DNA of 64,000 bases. Origin: an uncultured Oscillibacter sp. GTDB taxonomy: Bacteria > Bacillota > Clostridia > Oscillospirales > Oscillospiraceae. This document shows, piece after piece, positions 51,067-60,777 of the stretch; the stretch's first letter is position 1, and the number at the start of each line of letters is the position of its first letter. Location of the stretch: NCBI GenBank assembly GCA_945868085.1, contig CAMBKF010000001.1, forward strand, positions 62,001 through 126,000. Reading direction: 5' to 3'. The position numbers and the translations under genes were made by a program. The notes under the pieces were generated by a model that worked only from the letters and a program-made list of their open reading frames with translations, was not told where the DNA came from and made no database searches.

Positions 51067-51798
51067 TTAAATGTTCTTGAGCAGGATCGCCGTAACATTA
51101 TCCGGCGCGCCGCGGCTTGCGGACAGATCGACCAGCCTTTTCAGGCAATGTTCGGGCTCCTCCGTGTGGACCACCTCAAACAGCAGCTCCTGGTCACTGA
51201 CGGTGTTCACCAATCCGTCCGTGCATAAAAGCAGATAGTCTCCCTGCTTCCATTTATAGGTAAATTCATCATCCTGTACGCTCTCCTCCGGCCCCAGGGC
51301 CCGGGTGATCAGGTTTCGCCCCGGGTGCTTTTTAGCCTGCTCCGCGGTCATATTTCCCTGCTCCACCATGGAGCCCACCAGGGAATGGTCCCGGGAGATC
51401 TGCCGGATGCCCGTATCCGAGAGCAGATAGGCCCTGCTGTCGCCCACGTTGCTGATGAGAATGTCCTCGCCCCGTATGATGGCGGCCACCAGTGTGGTGC
51501 CCATGCCATGCACGGCGGGTTCCTCCTGGCCCCGGCGGCGGATGGCATCGTTGGCCGCCGCAATGGCAAAGCCGGAGACCTCCTTCAGCTGGTCCATCGT
51601 CATGTGGCTGCGGAGATTTGCCTCCATCTGCTTCCGGTAGGTCCGCACCGCCAGCTGGCTGGCCACTGCCCCACCGGCAGCGCCGCCCATGCCGTCGCAG
51701 ACCACCGCGGCAGTGTATTCGCCGATCAGCATCGTCTCATAGGCATCCTGGTTTTCATGCCGCACAAGACCGATGTCCGATATGCTCCAGATCCTCAT
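51067..51798 (-). CDS. prpC: PP2C-family protein phosphatase PrpC
   Basis: Removes phosphate from PrkC and its substrates. The 243-residue product has the PP2C metal-binding motifs SDIGLVRHENQDAYE, VCDGMGGAAGGAVAS, ISNVGDSRAYLLSDTGIRQIS, LLLCTDGLVNTVSDQEL and APDNVTAILL. It overlaps rlmN by 4 nt and is followed by prkC after 13 nt, as in many Firmicutes. Confidence 0.96.
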   Translation of the reverse strand: MRIWSISDIGLVRHENQDAYETMLIGEYTAAVVCDGMGGAAGGAVASQLAVRTYRKQMEANLRSHMTMDQLKEVSGFAIAAANDAIRRRGQEEPAVHGMGTTLVAAIIRGEDILISNVGDSRAYLLSDTGIRQISRDHSLVGSMVEQGNMTAEQAKKHPGRNLITRALGPEESVQDDEFTYKWKQGDYLLLCTDGLVNTVSDQELLFEVVHTEEPEHCLKRLVDLSASRGAPDNVTAILLKNI

Positions 51799-52835
51799 GG
51801 TTCTCCGGCTCCCTCCTTTTCTTCCATAGCCTTGCGGCGCAGCTGGCCGCAGGATGCGTCAATATCTCCGCCCAGGCTCCGCCGCACTGTGGCGGTGACG
51901 CCGTGGGACTCCAATCGTTTTTGAAAGGCCGCCACCCGGCGGCTGGGCTTAAAGGGACTCTCCACCACATCGTTCAGCGGGATCAGATTCACATGGCCCG
52001 GCATGCCCGCCAGCTTTCTGGCGATGAGGTCCGCCTGCCAGTCGTGGTCGTTCACGCCGTCGATCATGGCATATTCAAAGGAAATGCGCCGCCCGGTGGC
52101 CTGAAAATACCGGTGGCAGGCGGCAAACAGCTCCTCCACATCATATTTCCGGTTCACCGGCATAATGCGGGATCTGGTCTCCGAATCCGGCGCATGGAGG
52201 GACACAGACAGCGTCAGCTGCAGATGCTGCTGCGCCAGGAACTCGATGCCCGGGATCACGCCGCAGGTAGACAGGCTTATGTGCCGCATGCCGATGTTCA
52301 TCCCATCGGGATGGTTCACCAGCTCCAGAAACTTCAGCACGTTGTCCCGGTTGTCCAGGGGCTCTCCGATGCCCATGAGCACAATGTTGGAGATCTCCCG
52401 CCCGGAGTCCAGTTGGGTAAACAGCACCTGATCCAGCATCTCAGACGGCGTCAGATCCCGCACCCGCCCGGCAATGGTGGACGCGCAGAAGGCGCAGCCC
52501 ATGCGGCACCCTACCTGGGAGGAGATGCACACGGTGTTGCCGTGGTGGTACTGCATGAGAACGGTCTCGATACAGTTTCCGTCCTGCAGCTCCCAGAGGT
52601 ATTTGATGGTGCCGTCCAGCCGGGATTCCTGCTTTCTCGCCACCGTAGGCACCGTAATGCGGCAGGCGGCCGCCAGCCTGGCCCGGAGCGCCTTGGAGAG
52701 ATTGCTCATCTCGTCAAAGGAACGCGCCCCCCGGTGCAGCCAGGAAAACACCTGCTTGGCCCGGAAGGCCGGCTCGCCCAGCTTGCGGAAGTATTCACCC
52801 ATTTCCTCCAGGGTCATGGATTTTAAGTCAACCAA
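51795..52835 (-). CDS. rlmN: 23S rRNA (adenine(2503)-C2)-methyltransferase RlmN
   Basis: A radical-SAM enzyme modifying A2503 of 23S rRNA and tRNA A37. The 346-residue product has the CRMGCAFCAST cluster motif (near residue 115), SNIVLMGIGEPLDNRDNVLKFL, HISLSTCGVIPGI and SLHAPDSETRSRIMPVN. The methyl-carrying cysteine lies near the C-terminus in GGDIDASCGQLR. A TTG start at 52835 gives MVDLKSMTLEEMGEYF, the usual N-terminus, with GAGGGAG upstream; ATG 52817 would truncate it. Confidence 0.94.
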   Translation of the reverse strand: MVDLKSMTLEEMGEYFRKLGEPAFRAKQVFSWLHRGARSFDEMSNLSKALRARLAAACRITVPTVARKQESRLDGTIKYLWELQDGNCIETVLMQYHHGNTVCISSQVGCRMGCAFCASTIAGRVRDLTPSEMLDQVLFTQLDSGREISNIVLMGIGEPLDNRDNVLKFLELVNHPDGMNIGMRHISLSTCGVIPGIEFLAQQHLQLTLSVSLHAPDSETRSRIMPVNRKYDVEELFAACHRYFQATGRRISFEYAMIDGVNDHDWQADLIARKLAGMPGHVNLIPLNDVVESPFKPSRRVAAFQKRLESHGVTATVRRSLGGDIDASCGQLRRKAMEEKEGAGEP

Positions 52836-52861
52836 GTAAGTCTCCCTCCCGATCGGTGTTT

Positions 52862-54202
52862 TTAATCCTTTCTGCGCATGCGGCAGATATAAAAGCCGTC
52901 CGTGCCGCTGCGCTGGGGCCACAGGGTCAGCCGTCCCTCGCAGCGCCCGATGGGCAGCGGCAGGGTAAACGGCGTCATTTCAAATTCGGGGTGCGCCTGC
53001 AAAAAGCCATCCGTCACGGCTTCGTTCTCCTCCGGCAGCACCGTGCAGGTGGAGTACACCAGCACGCCGCCGGGCCGCACATATTCGCACACATTGTCCA
53101 GGATCGCCCGCTGGATCTCAGGCAGCTGCCCCAGCTCCTTGGGGTCCTTATAGCGGATGTCGGGCTTTTTGCGGATGATCCCCAGGCCCGAGCAGGGCAC
53201 GTCGGCAATGACCACATCCGCCGCCCGATCCCAGGCCGCATGATGTTCCCGGGCGTCTGCCAGCATGGTGCGTATGCACCCGATGCCCAGGCGCTGGGCG
53301 CCGCTGTCGATGAGCTTCAGCTTATGCGGATGGATGTCGCAGGCGATGATCTCGCCCTCTCCCTCCATAGAAATGGCGGCGGCGAAGGACTTCCCTCCCG
53401 GTGCGGCGCATACATCCTGCACCCGGTCGCCTTTTTTGGGCCCAGCCACCACCGACACCAAGTGCGCGGCGGCATCCTGCACCATGAAGCGTCCCTCCGC
53501 AAAGGCCGGCAGCCGCTCCAGATTGCCCGTGCCGCTCACAGTGAAGCAGTGCTCCAGCCACGAGTGGCGCTCCACCGCGATCCCCGCCTGCTTCAGCTCC
53601 TCCATCAGGGTCTCGTCATCGGTCTTGAGCAGGTTCGTGTGGATGGTAGTGGGAACGATCTCGTTGTTCCCCCGCAGGAACTGCTCCACCTCCTCAGGCG
53701 GCAGGATCTTCAGCAGTTTTTTTACCAGCCACAGGGGGTGGCTGTATCGGATGGACAAATATTCCGCCGTTCCGCTGCAGCGTATCTCCGGCATATTCAT
53801 CCAGTTGGTCACGAATTTCCGCAGCACGGCGTTGACCATGCCGGCCGCCCGGGGCCGGCCGTTTCGCCGGCACATCTCCACCGCCTCGTTTACGGCGGCC
53901 CGGTGGGGGATCTTGTCCATAAACAGGATCTGATACCCGCCGATACGCAGGATATTGCGGATCACCGGCTCCAGCTTGTGGGCCTTCTGCACGCAGTAGC
54001 AGGAGATATAGTAGTCCAGCAGCGTGCGGTTTTGGATCACGCCGTAGGCCAGTCTTGTGGCCAGAGCCGCCTCCCGGCCCTCCAGCCCGTTTTTGGCAAT
54101 GGTGCGCTTGAGGCTGCCGTCGGACCAGGCATTGGCCCGCTCCACCTGCATCAGCACCTCCAGCGCCGTGTCCCGGGCGGTCATTCTTCTGTTCTCGCTC
54201 AT
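52862..54202 (-). CDS. rsmB: 16S rRNA (cytosine(967)-C5)-methyltransferase RsmB
   Basis: A 446-residue protein with an N-terminal NusB-like RNA-binding domain (TARDTALEVLMQVERANAWSDG) and a C-terminal SAM methyltransferase. The latter has VQDVCAAPGGKSFAAAISM, the DVPCSGLGIIRKKPDIRY loop and the catalytic VYSTCTVLPEENE. The ATG at 54202 overlaps the fmt stop by 4 nt. The frame continues upstream to 54295, but that part lies inside fmt. Confidence 0.95.
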   Translation of the reverse strand: MSENRRMTARDTALEVLMQVERANAWSDGSLKRTIAKNGLEGREAALATRLAYGVIQNRTLLDYYISCYCVQKAHKLEPVIRNILRIGGYQILFMDKIPHRAAVNEAVEMCRRNGRPRAAGMVNAVLRKFVTNWMNMPEIRCSGTAEYLSIRYSHPLWLVKKLLKILPPEEVEQFLRGNNEIVPTTIHTNLLKTDDETLMEELKQAGIAVERHSWLEHCFTVSGTGNLERLPAFAEGRFMVQDAAAHLVSVVAGPKKGDRVQDVCAAPGGKSFAAAISMEGEGEIIACDIHPHKLKLIDSGAQRLGIGCIRTMLADAREHHAAWDRAADVVIADVPCSGLGIIRKKPDIRYKDPKELGQLPEIQRAILDNVCEYVRPGGVLVYSTCTVLPEENEAVTDGFLQAHPEFEMTPFTLPLPIGRCEGRLTLWPQRSGTDGFYICRMRRKD

Positions 54203-55119
54203 TTTCCCGTCTCTATGGGATGGCCCCGGAGATAATCCGCCGCCATCATGCGCTTGCCGCCCTCGGCCTGCATTTCCAGGATCCACAGGCTGCACCCGTC
54301 GCCGCAGGCGATCTCCAGTCCCTGCTTTCCGGCAGTCAGGATCGTCCCGGCCCCGGCGTTTGTTTTTTCGCCTATCTTCGTTTTGAAGATCTTCACTTTT
54401 TTCCCGCCCAGCTCCGTGCTGGCGCAGGGCCAGGGGATCAGCCCCCGCACCTGATCGTGCAGCTTTTGTGCGGGCTTGGTCCAGTCCATGGGAGACAGCT
54501 CCTTACTCAGCATAGGCGCGTAGGTAAAGGCGCTGTGATCCTGAGGCGTCCGGGCCGCCGTGCCGTTTGCCAGCTGCGCCACGGCCTCCTCCAGGGCGTC
54601 CGCGCCCAGCAGCGCCAGGCGATGGGTCAGCTCCTGGGCGTTCTCATCGGGAAGTATCTCCGTTTTCTTCACGCAGATAATGTCTCCGGCGTCCAGCTCC
54701 TTGGCCATGTGCATAATGGTAACGCCGGTTTCCTTGCACCCGTCCAGAATAGCCCAGTTGATAGGCGCAGCCCCCCGATATTGGGGCAGGATGGAGGAAT
54801 GTACGTTGATGGACCCCAAGGGCGGCACCGCCAGAATGTCCTCCGGCAGGATGCGCCCGTAGGCCGCCACCACCGTCAGCTCCGGCTGCAGCTTTTCTAC
54901 GATAGCCAGGGCGCTGCCATCCCGCATTTTTGTGGGCTGATAAACCTCCAGGCCATGTGTCAAGGCATATTCCTTTACAGGCGAAAAGGTCATTTTCATG
55001 CCCCGGTTCTTGGGCTTATCCGGCTGTGTGAACACGCCGCAGATCTCGTGGCCGGTCTCCACCAGGCGCCTCAGCTGCTCCACGGCGAACTCCGGCGTTC
55101 CCATAAATAGAATTCGCAT
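54199..55119 (-). CDS. fmt: methionyl-tRNA formyltransferase
   Basis: Formylates initiator Met-tRNA. The 306-residue product begins MRILFMGTPEFAVEQLRRLVE and has VVAAYGRILPEDILAVPPLGS, the catalytic NVHSSILPQYRGAAPINWAILDG and GVTIMHMAKELDAGDII, followed by the C-terminal domain with LIPWPCA. It lies 2 nt after def, which removes the same formyl group. Confidence 0.96.
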   Translation of the reverse strand: MRILFMGTPEFAVEQLRRLVETGHEICGVFTQPDKPKNRGMKMTFSPVKEYALTHGLEVYQPTKMRDGSALAIVEKLQPELTVVAAYGRILPEDILAVPPLGSINVHSSILPQYRGAAPINWAILDGCKETGVTIMHMAKELDAGDIICVKKTEILPDENAQELTHRLALLGADALEEAVAQLANGTAARTPQDHSAFTYAPMLSKELSPMDWTKPAQKLHDQVRGLIPWPCASTELGGKKVKIFKTKIGEKTNAGAGTILTAGKQGLEIACGDGCSLWILEMQAEGGKRMMAADYLRGHPIETGK

Positions 55120-55121
55120 CC

Positions 55122-55622
55122 TTAGTCCTCGCTTTCCTCCTGTTGGCGGATGAACTCCTGCAGCTCCTCCTCGGTCATCAGGTGATCCGTGTGCTCAATG
55201 AACAGGTGCCCATCCAGATGCTCGATCTCGTGGCAGAAGCACCGGGCCGTGAGGTCGGAATCCTCCACCTCAAAAAAGTCGCCGTTTCTGTCCTGGGCCC
55301 GGACGCGCACCACCTCCGGGCGGGTAACGATGCCGTACTTTCCCGGTACACTCAGGCAGCCCTCCAGGCCTGTCTGCTCCCCATCGGTGAAAATGATCTC
55401 GGGGTTCACCAGCTCAATGACCTCGTCGTCCTCGTTCAGCACCACGCACACCCGGCGCAGGATGCCCACCTGGGGCGCAGCCAGACCCACGCCGCCGGAA
55501 TCCAGCAGCGTGTCCGTCATGTCGTCCAGCAGGGTGTGCAGACGGCTGTTAAAATCAGTAACCGGGCGGCATACCTTGGTCAGGCATTCGTCGCCCTGCA
55601 GAACGATCTTTCGCAGTGCCAT
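55122..55622 (-). CDS. def: peptide deformylase
   Basis: A 166-residue metalloprotease that removes N-formyl groups from nascent proteins. All three motifs are present: GGVGLAAPQVG, EGCLSVPG and the metal-binding CHEIEHLDG (HExxH; HEIEH). Its N-terminus reads MALRKIVLQGDECLTKVCRPV. It is in the conserved priA-def-fmt-rsmB order. Confidence 0.96.
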   Translation of the reverse strand: MALRKIVLQGDECLTKVCRPVTDFNSRLHTLLDDMTDTLLDSGGVGLAAPQVGILRRVCVVLNEDDEVIELVNPEIIFTDGEQTGLEGCLSVPGKYGIVTRPEVVRVRAQDRNGDFFEVEDSDLTARCFCHEIEHLDGHLFIEHTDHLMTEEELQEFIRQQEESED

Positions 55623-55643
55623 AATTCATCCTCCATCATGCGT

Positions 55644-58067
55644 TCAATTCATGCGGTTGCACTCTGCAAAAATATGCAGGGTACGGTTTTCGTTTCTCTT
55701 GGCAAATTCCTTCATGTAGGCCGCCAGCAGCCTCCGCACCGGTGCGGTGCATTTTCCCACCACCGTGATGCGGTAGCGGTAGCGGTTATTCACCTTCACA
55801 ACGCTGGCCGGCGCGGGGCCCAGCACCTCCAGGTCCATTGCGGCATAGGGCTCCTGTGAAACGGCCCGGCGCAGACTGTCCCGCACCTGTGTGCAGGCCC
55901 GGCGCACATCCGCTTCCTCCGGTCCGGTCACCGTCAGCACCACCTCGTCGGCAAAGGGCGGCTCCCGCCGGATCCGCCGCAGATCGATCTCCCGCCGGAA
56001 AAAGCTCTCGTAATCCTGGGCCGCGGCGTTGCGCAGCACCTCGTTTTCCGGCGTATAGGTCTGTATAACGGCCCGGCCCGCTTTGCTGCCGCGTCCGGCC
56101 CGGCCCACCACCTGCGTCAGCAGCACGAAGGTCCGCTCCGCCGCCCGGTAATGGTCCACATACAGCGATTGATCCGCCGCCAGAACGCCCACCAGCGTCA
56201 CATTATCAAAATCCAGTCCCTTGGCCACCATCTGCGTGCCCAAAAGGATCGGAATTTTTTCCTTTTCAAATTTCTGCAGCATTTTTTCATGCTGCGTTCC
56301 CACGGAATCCGCGTCCATCCGCAGGATGGGCGTGTCCGGAAACAGCTCCCGCAGCTCCTGCTCCACCTTCTGTGTGCCGGAGCCTATGGGCTTAAACGGT
56401 TCGCCGCATTGGGGGCAGTCCGGCACAAAGGGCTCGGAATACCCGCAGTAGTGGCACATCATCCGTCGGTTGGCGGAGTGATAGGTCAGATACACGCTGC
56501 ACCGGGGGCATTGGGGCACATAGCCGCAGCCGGGGCAGATCATCTGCCGGCTGTTGCCCCGCCGGTTCAGAAACAGGATCGTCTGCTGCCCCAGCTTTAG
56601 ATTTTCCCGGATCTCCTCGTACAGCCGGCGGCTGATGGAGGTGTAGTTCCCCTGCTTCAGCTCCTGCCGCATGTCCACTAATGAGACCTGCGGCAGCGCG
56701 TTTTCGTTATACCGCTTCCGCAGCAGGGACAAGTGGTAGTCGCCGGTCTGGGCCAGATAAGCCGTTTCCACCGTGGGGGTCGCCGACCCCAGCACCAGCC
56801 ATGCGCCCTCCTTGGCGCAGCGGTACTTGGCAATGTCCCGGGCGTGGTAGCAGGGCGGCTTTTCCGACTCATAGGAGCCCTCCTGCTCCTCGTCTATCAC
56901 GATCATACCCAGGTCCGGCAGCGGCGCAAACACCGCCGACCGGGTGCCCAGCACGATCTTCGCCAAGCCCTGGCGGATGCGCTTATACTGGTCATACCGC
57001 TCGGCAATGCCCAGGGCACTGTGCAGCAGCGCAACGTCCTCCCCGAAATACATGGAAAACCGCTGCATCATCTGCGGGGTCAGGGCGATCTCCGGCACCA
57101 GGATCATGGCCCGTTTCCCTTCCTCCAGCAGCCGGCGGGCCAGGCAGATGTAAACCTCTGTTTTCCCGCTTCCCGTAACGCCTTGCAACAGCGTCACTCC
57201 GGGCTTGCCGCCGTGTATATGCTGCAGGATCTCGTTATAGGCGGCCTGCTGCTCCTCGTTCAGCCGGATTTCCGGCGCCTGCTGATCTGCCGGGCGCAGC
57301 TGCACACGAAATGCCTCCTGCTCCCGCAGGGACAGGATCTCCGCCTTTTCCATCTGCGTCACCGCCTGGCGGCTCACGCCGGTAAAATACAGCAGCTCGT
57401 GCAGGGATGTCTCCCCGTTCTGCAGGAGAAATGACAGCGCGGCGGCCTGTCGGGGCGCCTTTTTCTTTTCCCGGATCAGCTCCGCCGCCTCGTCCGGTGC
57501 AATGGCCAGGGAGACCAGCTTGTCCGTCTTGTCCCTTGCCCGGCGGCTGGATTCCCGGCGGCAGGCCACCAGGCCCAGCCCCTCCATTTTCTGCAGCATT
57601 TCCCGCGCCCGGGGCTGCGCCGCCTGCAGATCGGTGAAGGATTGCTCCTTCTCCCGCAGCATGTCCAGCAGCGCCCGCTCCTTGTCTGAGAGGGTCTCCT
57701 CCTCCGGCTCACGCCGCAGGGTCCATATCTCCCGGTGCTGATACCAAAGACCGATGGGCAAGATCGCATGCAGCGCGTCATAAAAGGTGCAGAAGTATCG
57801 CTGGCACATCCACAGCCCCAGCCGGATCTGCTCCCGGGAGAGCTGCGGCGTTTCGTCCAGCAGCGCCTCCACCGCCTTCAGCGGCCGGTCCGGCAGACCG
57901 GGCTCCACGGCCAGCACCATCCCCTCCGAGCGGCGGTTTCCCCTCCCGAAGGGCACGGCGACCCGCATCCCGGGGCGGACCTCCATGCCATCGGGCACCA
58001 GGTAGTCATAAGGCTTGTCTATGGCAAAGGTAGCCGCTTCTATTGCGATTTTGGCGATCTGCGCCAT
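55644..58067 (-). CDS. priA: primosomal protein N' (replication restart helicase PriA)
   Basis: A superfamily 2 helicase that reloads the replisome at stalled forks. The 807-residue product has an N-terminal 3'-end-binding domain (DKPYDYLVPDGMEVRPGMRV), Walker A GVTGSGKTEVY (near residue 300), DEEQEGSYESEKPP (near 390), and a zinc-binding insert with CPGCGYVPQCPRC and CHYCGYSEPFVPDCPQCG (residues about 507-556). Then GTQMVAKGLDFDNV and QVVGRAGRG. In Bacillus coaBC lies between rpoZ and priA; here it is absent. Confidence 0.95.
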   Translation of the reverse strand: MAQIAKIAIEAATFAIDKPYDYLVPDGMEVRPGMRVAVPFGRGNRRSEGMVLAVEPGLPDRPLKAVEALLDETPQLSREQIRLGLWMCQRYFCTFYDALHAILPIGLWYQHREIWTLRREPEEETLSDKERALLDMLREKEQSFTDLQAAQPRAREMLQKMEGLGLVACRRESSRRARDKTDKLVSLAIAPDEAAELIREKKKAPRQAAALSFLLQNGETSLHELLYFTGVSRQAVTQMEKAEILSLREQEAFRVQLRPADQQAPEIRLNEEQQAAYNEILQHIHGGKPGVTLLQGVTGSGKTEVYICLARRLLEEGKRAMILVPEIALTPQMMQRFSMYFGEDVALLHSALGIAERYDQYKRIRQGLAKIVLGTRSAVFAPLPDLGMIVIDEEQEGSYESEKPPCYHARDIAKYRCAKEGAWLVLGSATPTVETAYLAQTGDYHLSLLRKRYNENALPQVSLVDMRQELKQGNYTSISRRLYEEIRENLKLGQQTILFLNRRGNSRQMICPGCGYVPQCPRCSVYLTYHSANRRMMCHYCGYSEPFVPDCPQCGEPFKPIGSGTQKVEQELRELFPDTPILRMDADSVGTQHEKMLQKFEKEKIPILLGTQMVAKGLDFDNVTLVGVLAADQSLYVDHYRAAERTFVLLTQVVGRAGRGSKAGRAVIQTYTPENEVLRNAAAQDYESFFRREIDLRRIRREPPFADEVVLTVTGPEEADVRRACTQVRDSLRRAVSQEPYAAMDLEVLGPAPASVVKVNNRYRYRITVVGKCTAPVRRLLAAYMKEFAKRNENRTLHIFAECNRMN

Positions 58068-58092
58068 AGTGTCAGCCTCCTGCAGCGGGTGG

Positions 58093-58311
58093 TTACTTAT
58101 CGGTGTCGATCACCGTGTCAATGGTGGATGCGTCAAACAGGCCCTCGGCCACCTCGTTGATAGCCATGGTCACGGGCTTTTCTTCCAGGATCTCCCCGTT
58201 CGCCTCTGCCTCCTGGGCGATCTGGCGGGCGCGGCGCGCCACCACGTTCACCATCATGTAGCGGTTGGGAATGTACTCAGTGAGTTTTGTCATAGCGGGA
58301 TACAGCATCAT
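58093..58311 (-). CDS. rpoZ: RNA polymerase omega subunit
   Basis: A 72-residue omega subunit that helps assemble RNA polymerase. The family core is YPAMTKLTEYIPNRYMMVNV followed by VARRARQIAQEAE, then PVTMAINEVAEG. The ATG at 58311 is 9 nt after AGGAAG; the TTG at 58320 is unlikely. It follows gmk after 42 nt, as in most bacteria. Confidence 0.93.
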   Translation of the reverse strand: MMLYPAMTKLTEYIPNRYMMVNVVARRARQIAQEAEANGEILEEKPVTMAINEVAEGLFDASTIDTVIDTDK

Positions 58312-58353
58312 AATAATCAACTTCCTATCTGCCTTTCGGCGAAAAATTATAAC

Positions 58354-58950
58354 TTATTCAACCAGGAGCTTTTCGATCCTGTCAACGGACTTGCAGTGCT
58401 CGGCGCAGAGGATGGATTTCAGCTGGAACACGGCGTTCTCCACGGTGTCATTGACCACAAAGTAATCGTACCGGTCAGCCATTTTCAGCTCCACCTTGGC
58501 ACGCAGAAGCCGCTTCTGCACCTTGTCCTCGTCGTCCGTTCCCCGGGCGGTGAGGCGCCGCTCCAGCTCGGCCCAGGACGGCGGCGCAATAAAAATGCGC
58601 ACGGTCTCCGGCCGCTTGGCGCACACCTGCTGCGCCCCCTGGATCTCAATGTCCAGAATTACATCCCGGCCCTGGTCCATGGCGGCGTCCACGAACTTCT
58701 TAGGTGTCCCGTAGAAGTTGCCCACGTATTCGGCATACTCCAAAAAGGCATCCTCCTCGATCATCTTGTGGAAGTTCTCCGGCTCGATAAAATGATAATG
58801 TATGCCGTCCAGCTCCCCTTCCCGGGGTCCCCGGGTCGTGGCGGAAACGGAAAAATACAGGTCCGGGTACTCCTTGAGCAGCTCGTTGAGAACGGTGCTC
58901 TTGCCCACGCCGGATGGGCCCGAAATAATGAATGTTTTTCCCCTGGTCAA
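58354..58950 (-). CDS. gmk: guanylate kinase
   Basis: Phosphorylates GMP to GDP. The 198-residue product has Walker [19 protein letters not shown], the GMP-binding [21 protein letters not shown], and [19 protein letters not shown] and [14 protein letters not shown]. It overlaps remA by 4 nt. Confidence 0.96.
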   Translation of the reverse strand: MTRGKTFIISGPSGVGKSTVLNELLKEYPDLYFSVSATTRGPREGELDGIHYHFIEPENFHKMIEEDAFLEYAEYVGNFYGTPKKFVDAAMDQGRDVILDIEIQGAQQVCAKRPETVRIFIAPPSWAELERRLTARGTDDEDKVQKRLLRAKVELKMADRYDYFVVNDTVENAVFQLKSILCAEHCKSVDRIEKLLVE

Positions 58951-59213
58951 AGCAATTCCTCCTGTGTAAAGTCTTCTACCTTCATCCCCAGACGGGGCGC
59001 CATTTTCTCTGTGGTCAGCGCGGAAAGCACCACATGGTCGCTGTCCATAATGAGCACCGCCGCCGTTTTTCGCCCATACGTTGCGTCGATGAGCATTCCG
59101 CTGTCCCGGGATTCCTGGATCAGCCGCTTCACCGGCGCCGAGTCGGGGCTGACGATGGCAATGAGCCGCCGAGCGGAGATCAGATTGCCAAATCCGATGT
59201 TAATAAGATCCAT
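58947..59213 (-). CDS. remA: RemA-family extracellular matrix regulator (DUF370)
   Basis: An 88-residue DNA-binding protein. [21 protein letters not shown], then [21 protein letters not shown] and [16 protein letters not shown], match RemA, which in Bacillus activates biofilm matrix genes and osmoprotection. It sits between yicC and gmk, its usual place. The targets here are unknown. Confidence 0.94.
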   Translation of the reverse strand: MDLINIGFGNLISARRLIAIVSPDSAPVKRLIQESRDSGMLIDATYGRKTAAVLIMDSDHVVLSALTTEKMAPRLGMKVEDFTQEELL

Positions 59214-59223
59214 CCGCCGTCCC

Positions 59224-60102
59224 TCACTCGATGTTCTGCACCTGCTCGCGGATCTTCTCTACCTCAGCCTTCATGTTCACCACATCCCGTGCGATGGTCA
59301 GATCGTTGCATTTGGAGCCGATGGTGTTGCACTCCCGGTTCACCTCCTGGATGAGGAAGTCCAGCTTCCGTCCCACGGGCTCGTCTCCGGCGAGCATGGT
59401 GCGCAGCTGTGCCAGATGGCTCCGCAGCCGCACCGTCTCCTCGTCCACGGCGATCTTGTCGGCGAAAATAGCCGCCTCGGTGAGGATCCTGCTCTCGTCA
59501 ATGGTGGTGGACTGCAACACCTCCCGCATTTTTGCCTCCAGCCTGGCCCGATATTCGGCCACGGTCTGTGGGGAGCGCTCCTCCACCTTGCCCACAACGG
59601 CCTCGATGGTGTCCGCCCGGCCCGCAATGTCCTGGTATAGCTTTTCGCCCTCCACGGAGCGCATCTGCCGATGGGCGGCCAGGGCCTCCTCCAGCACGGC
59701 GCAGATGTCGGCGGAGATCATCTCCAGGTCCTCCTCCGCCTTGGTCACCGTCAGCACATCGGGGAATTTCGCCAGCGCCACCGGGGACAGGTCGTTGGAC
59801 AGCACAAACATCTTTTGCAGCCGGGTCAGGGCTTCATAGTAGCTCCTTGCCAGGGACTCATTGACCTGCACCACCGTCTGATCCGCCTCCACGGCGTCCA
59901 TGGTGACGAACACATCCACCTTTCCACGGGAAATGGACTTCTGCACCAGCGCCTTCATGGCGTCCTCGGCAAAAATATAGGCTCTCGGCATTTTCACCGT
60001 GCAGTCCAGATAGCGGTTATTCACGGAGCGCACTTCCACGGTAATACTCCGCCCGTTGCGCTCCTGCTTTGCGCGGCCGTAGCCGGTCATACTTCTGACC
60101 AT
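59224..60102 (-). CDS. yicC: YicC-family endoribonuclease
   Basis: A 292-residue member of the YicC/YloC family. It starts [20 protein letters not shown], continues with [20 protein letters not shown] and [10 protein letters not shown], and ends in the DUF1732 part with [22 protein letters not shown]. coli YicC degrades the small RNA RyhB; that activity is known for few members. ATG 60102 is 7 nt after AGGAGG. Confidence 0.93.
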   Translation of the reverse strand: MVRSMTGYGRAKQERNGRSITVEVRSVNNRYLDCTVKMPRAYIFAEDAMKALVQKSISRGKVDVFVTMDAVEADQTVVQVNESLARSYYEALTRLQKMFVLSNDLSPVALAKFPDVLTVTKAEEDLEMISADICAVLEEALAAHRQMRSVEGEKLYQDIAGRADTIEAVVGKVEERSPQTVAEYRARLEAKMREVLQSTTIDESRILTEAAIFADKIAVDEETVRLRSHLAQLRTMLAGDEPVGRKLDFLIQEVNRECNTIGSKCNDLTIARDVVNMKAEVEKIREQVQNIE

Positions 60103-60123
60103 ATTCATTCCTCCTCTATTCTC

Positions 60124-60777
60124 TCAGCAGCAGTAGAAAAAACGTCCGCCAACGCCGGCCAGGCAATTCACGCAGATCAGCGCGCCGCATATCCTGGTGC
60201 AGGTGTCGCCTCCGAATGCGGCGGTGGACCGGTTTCCGTAGCCATTGGGCTGGTAGGTCGTTCCCTGCCCTTCCAGAATATCCAGCGCGCGCCGGTATTC
60301 CGGGTTGTTGGGGTTCATCTGCACAGCGGTCTCATAGTACCGCTTAGCCTCGTCCATCCAGCCTCTGCGATAGCAAATGGCGCCCTTCAGGAAATTCCAC
60401 TCGGCGTTGTGGTCGCTCATAGCGTTGAGCAGCTCCTCGGCCAGATTCAGCTCTCCCTGGGCGATGCTCATGCGCACCCGGGCAAAGGCCGGGTCGCCGC
60501 CGTAGCCGCCGCCGTAGGCGCCGTAGGGGTTCTGTCCATAGGGATTGCGCCCATAGCCGCCATAGGGATTCTGCCCCGTGCCGCCATTTTTGCGCATGGA
60601 CTGCACTTCCTCGTAGGCCTCGTTGATCTCCTTCATCTTCTCCTGGGCCACATCGGCCAGGGGCGAGTCATGGTAATTGTCCGGATGATACTTCCGGGCC
60701 AGGTTCCGGTAGGCCTTTTTCACTTCTTCATCTGTAGCGGAGCTGGGTACACCCAGCACCTCATAGGGGTCACGCAT
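60124..60777 (-). CDS. J-domain protein with tetratricopeptide segment and cysteine-rich tail
   Basis: A 217-residue DnaJ-like co-chaperone. The J domain (residues 1-65) has [21 protein letters not shown] and the Hsp70-activating HPD motif in KYHPDNYH. A low-complexity part with NPYG repeats (residues about 73-95) follows. Next is a tetratricopeptide-like region ([22 protein letters not shown], near 130-165), and a short C-terminal tail rich in cysteine ([13 protein letters not shown] and a terminal CC). It has no G/F-zinc-finger core, so it is not canonical DnaJ. It lies one base after the DUF5685 gene; partner and client are unknown. Confidence 0.85.
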   Translation of the reverse strand: MRDPYEVLGVPSSATDEEVKKAYRNLARKYHPDNYHDSPLADVAQEKMKEINEAYEEVQSMRKNGGTGQNPYGGYGRNPYGQNPYGAYGGGYGGDPAFARVRMSIAQGELNLAEELLNAMSDHNAEWNFLKGAICYRRGWMDEAKRYYETAVQMNPNNPEYRRALDILEGQGTTYQPNGYGNRSTAAFGGDTCTRICGALICVNCLAGVGGRFFYCC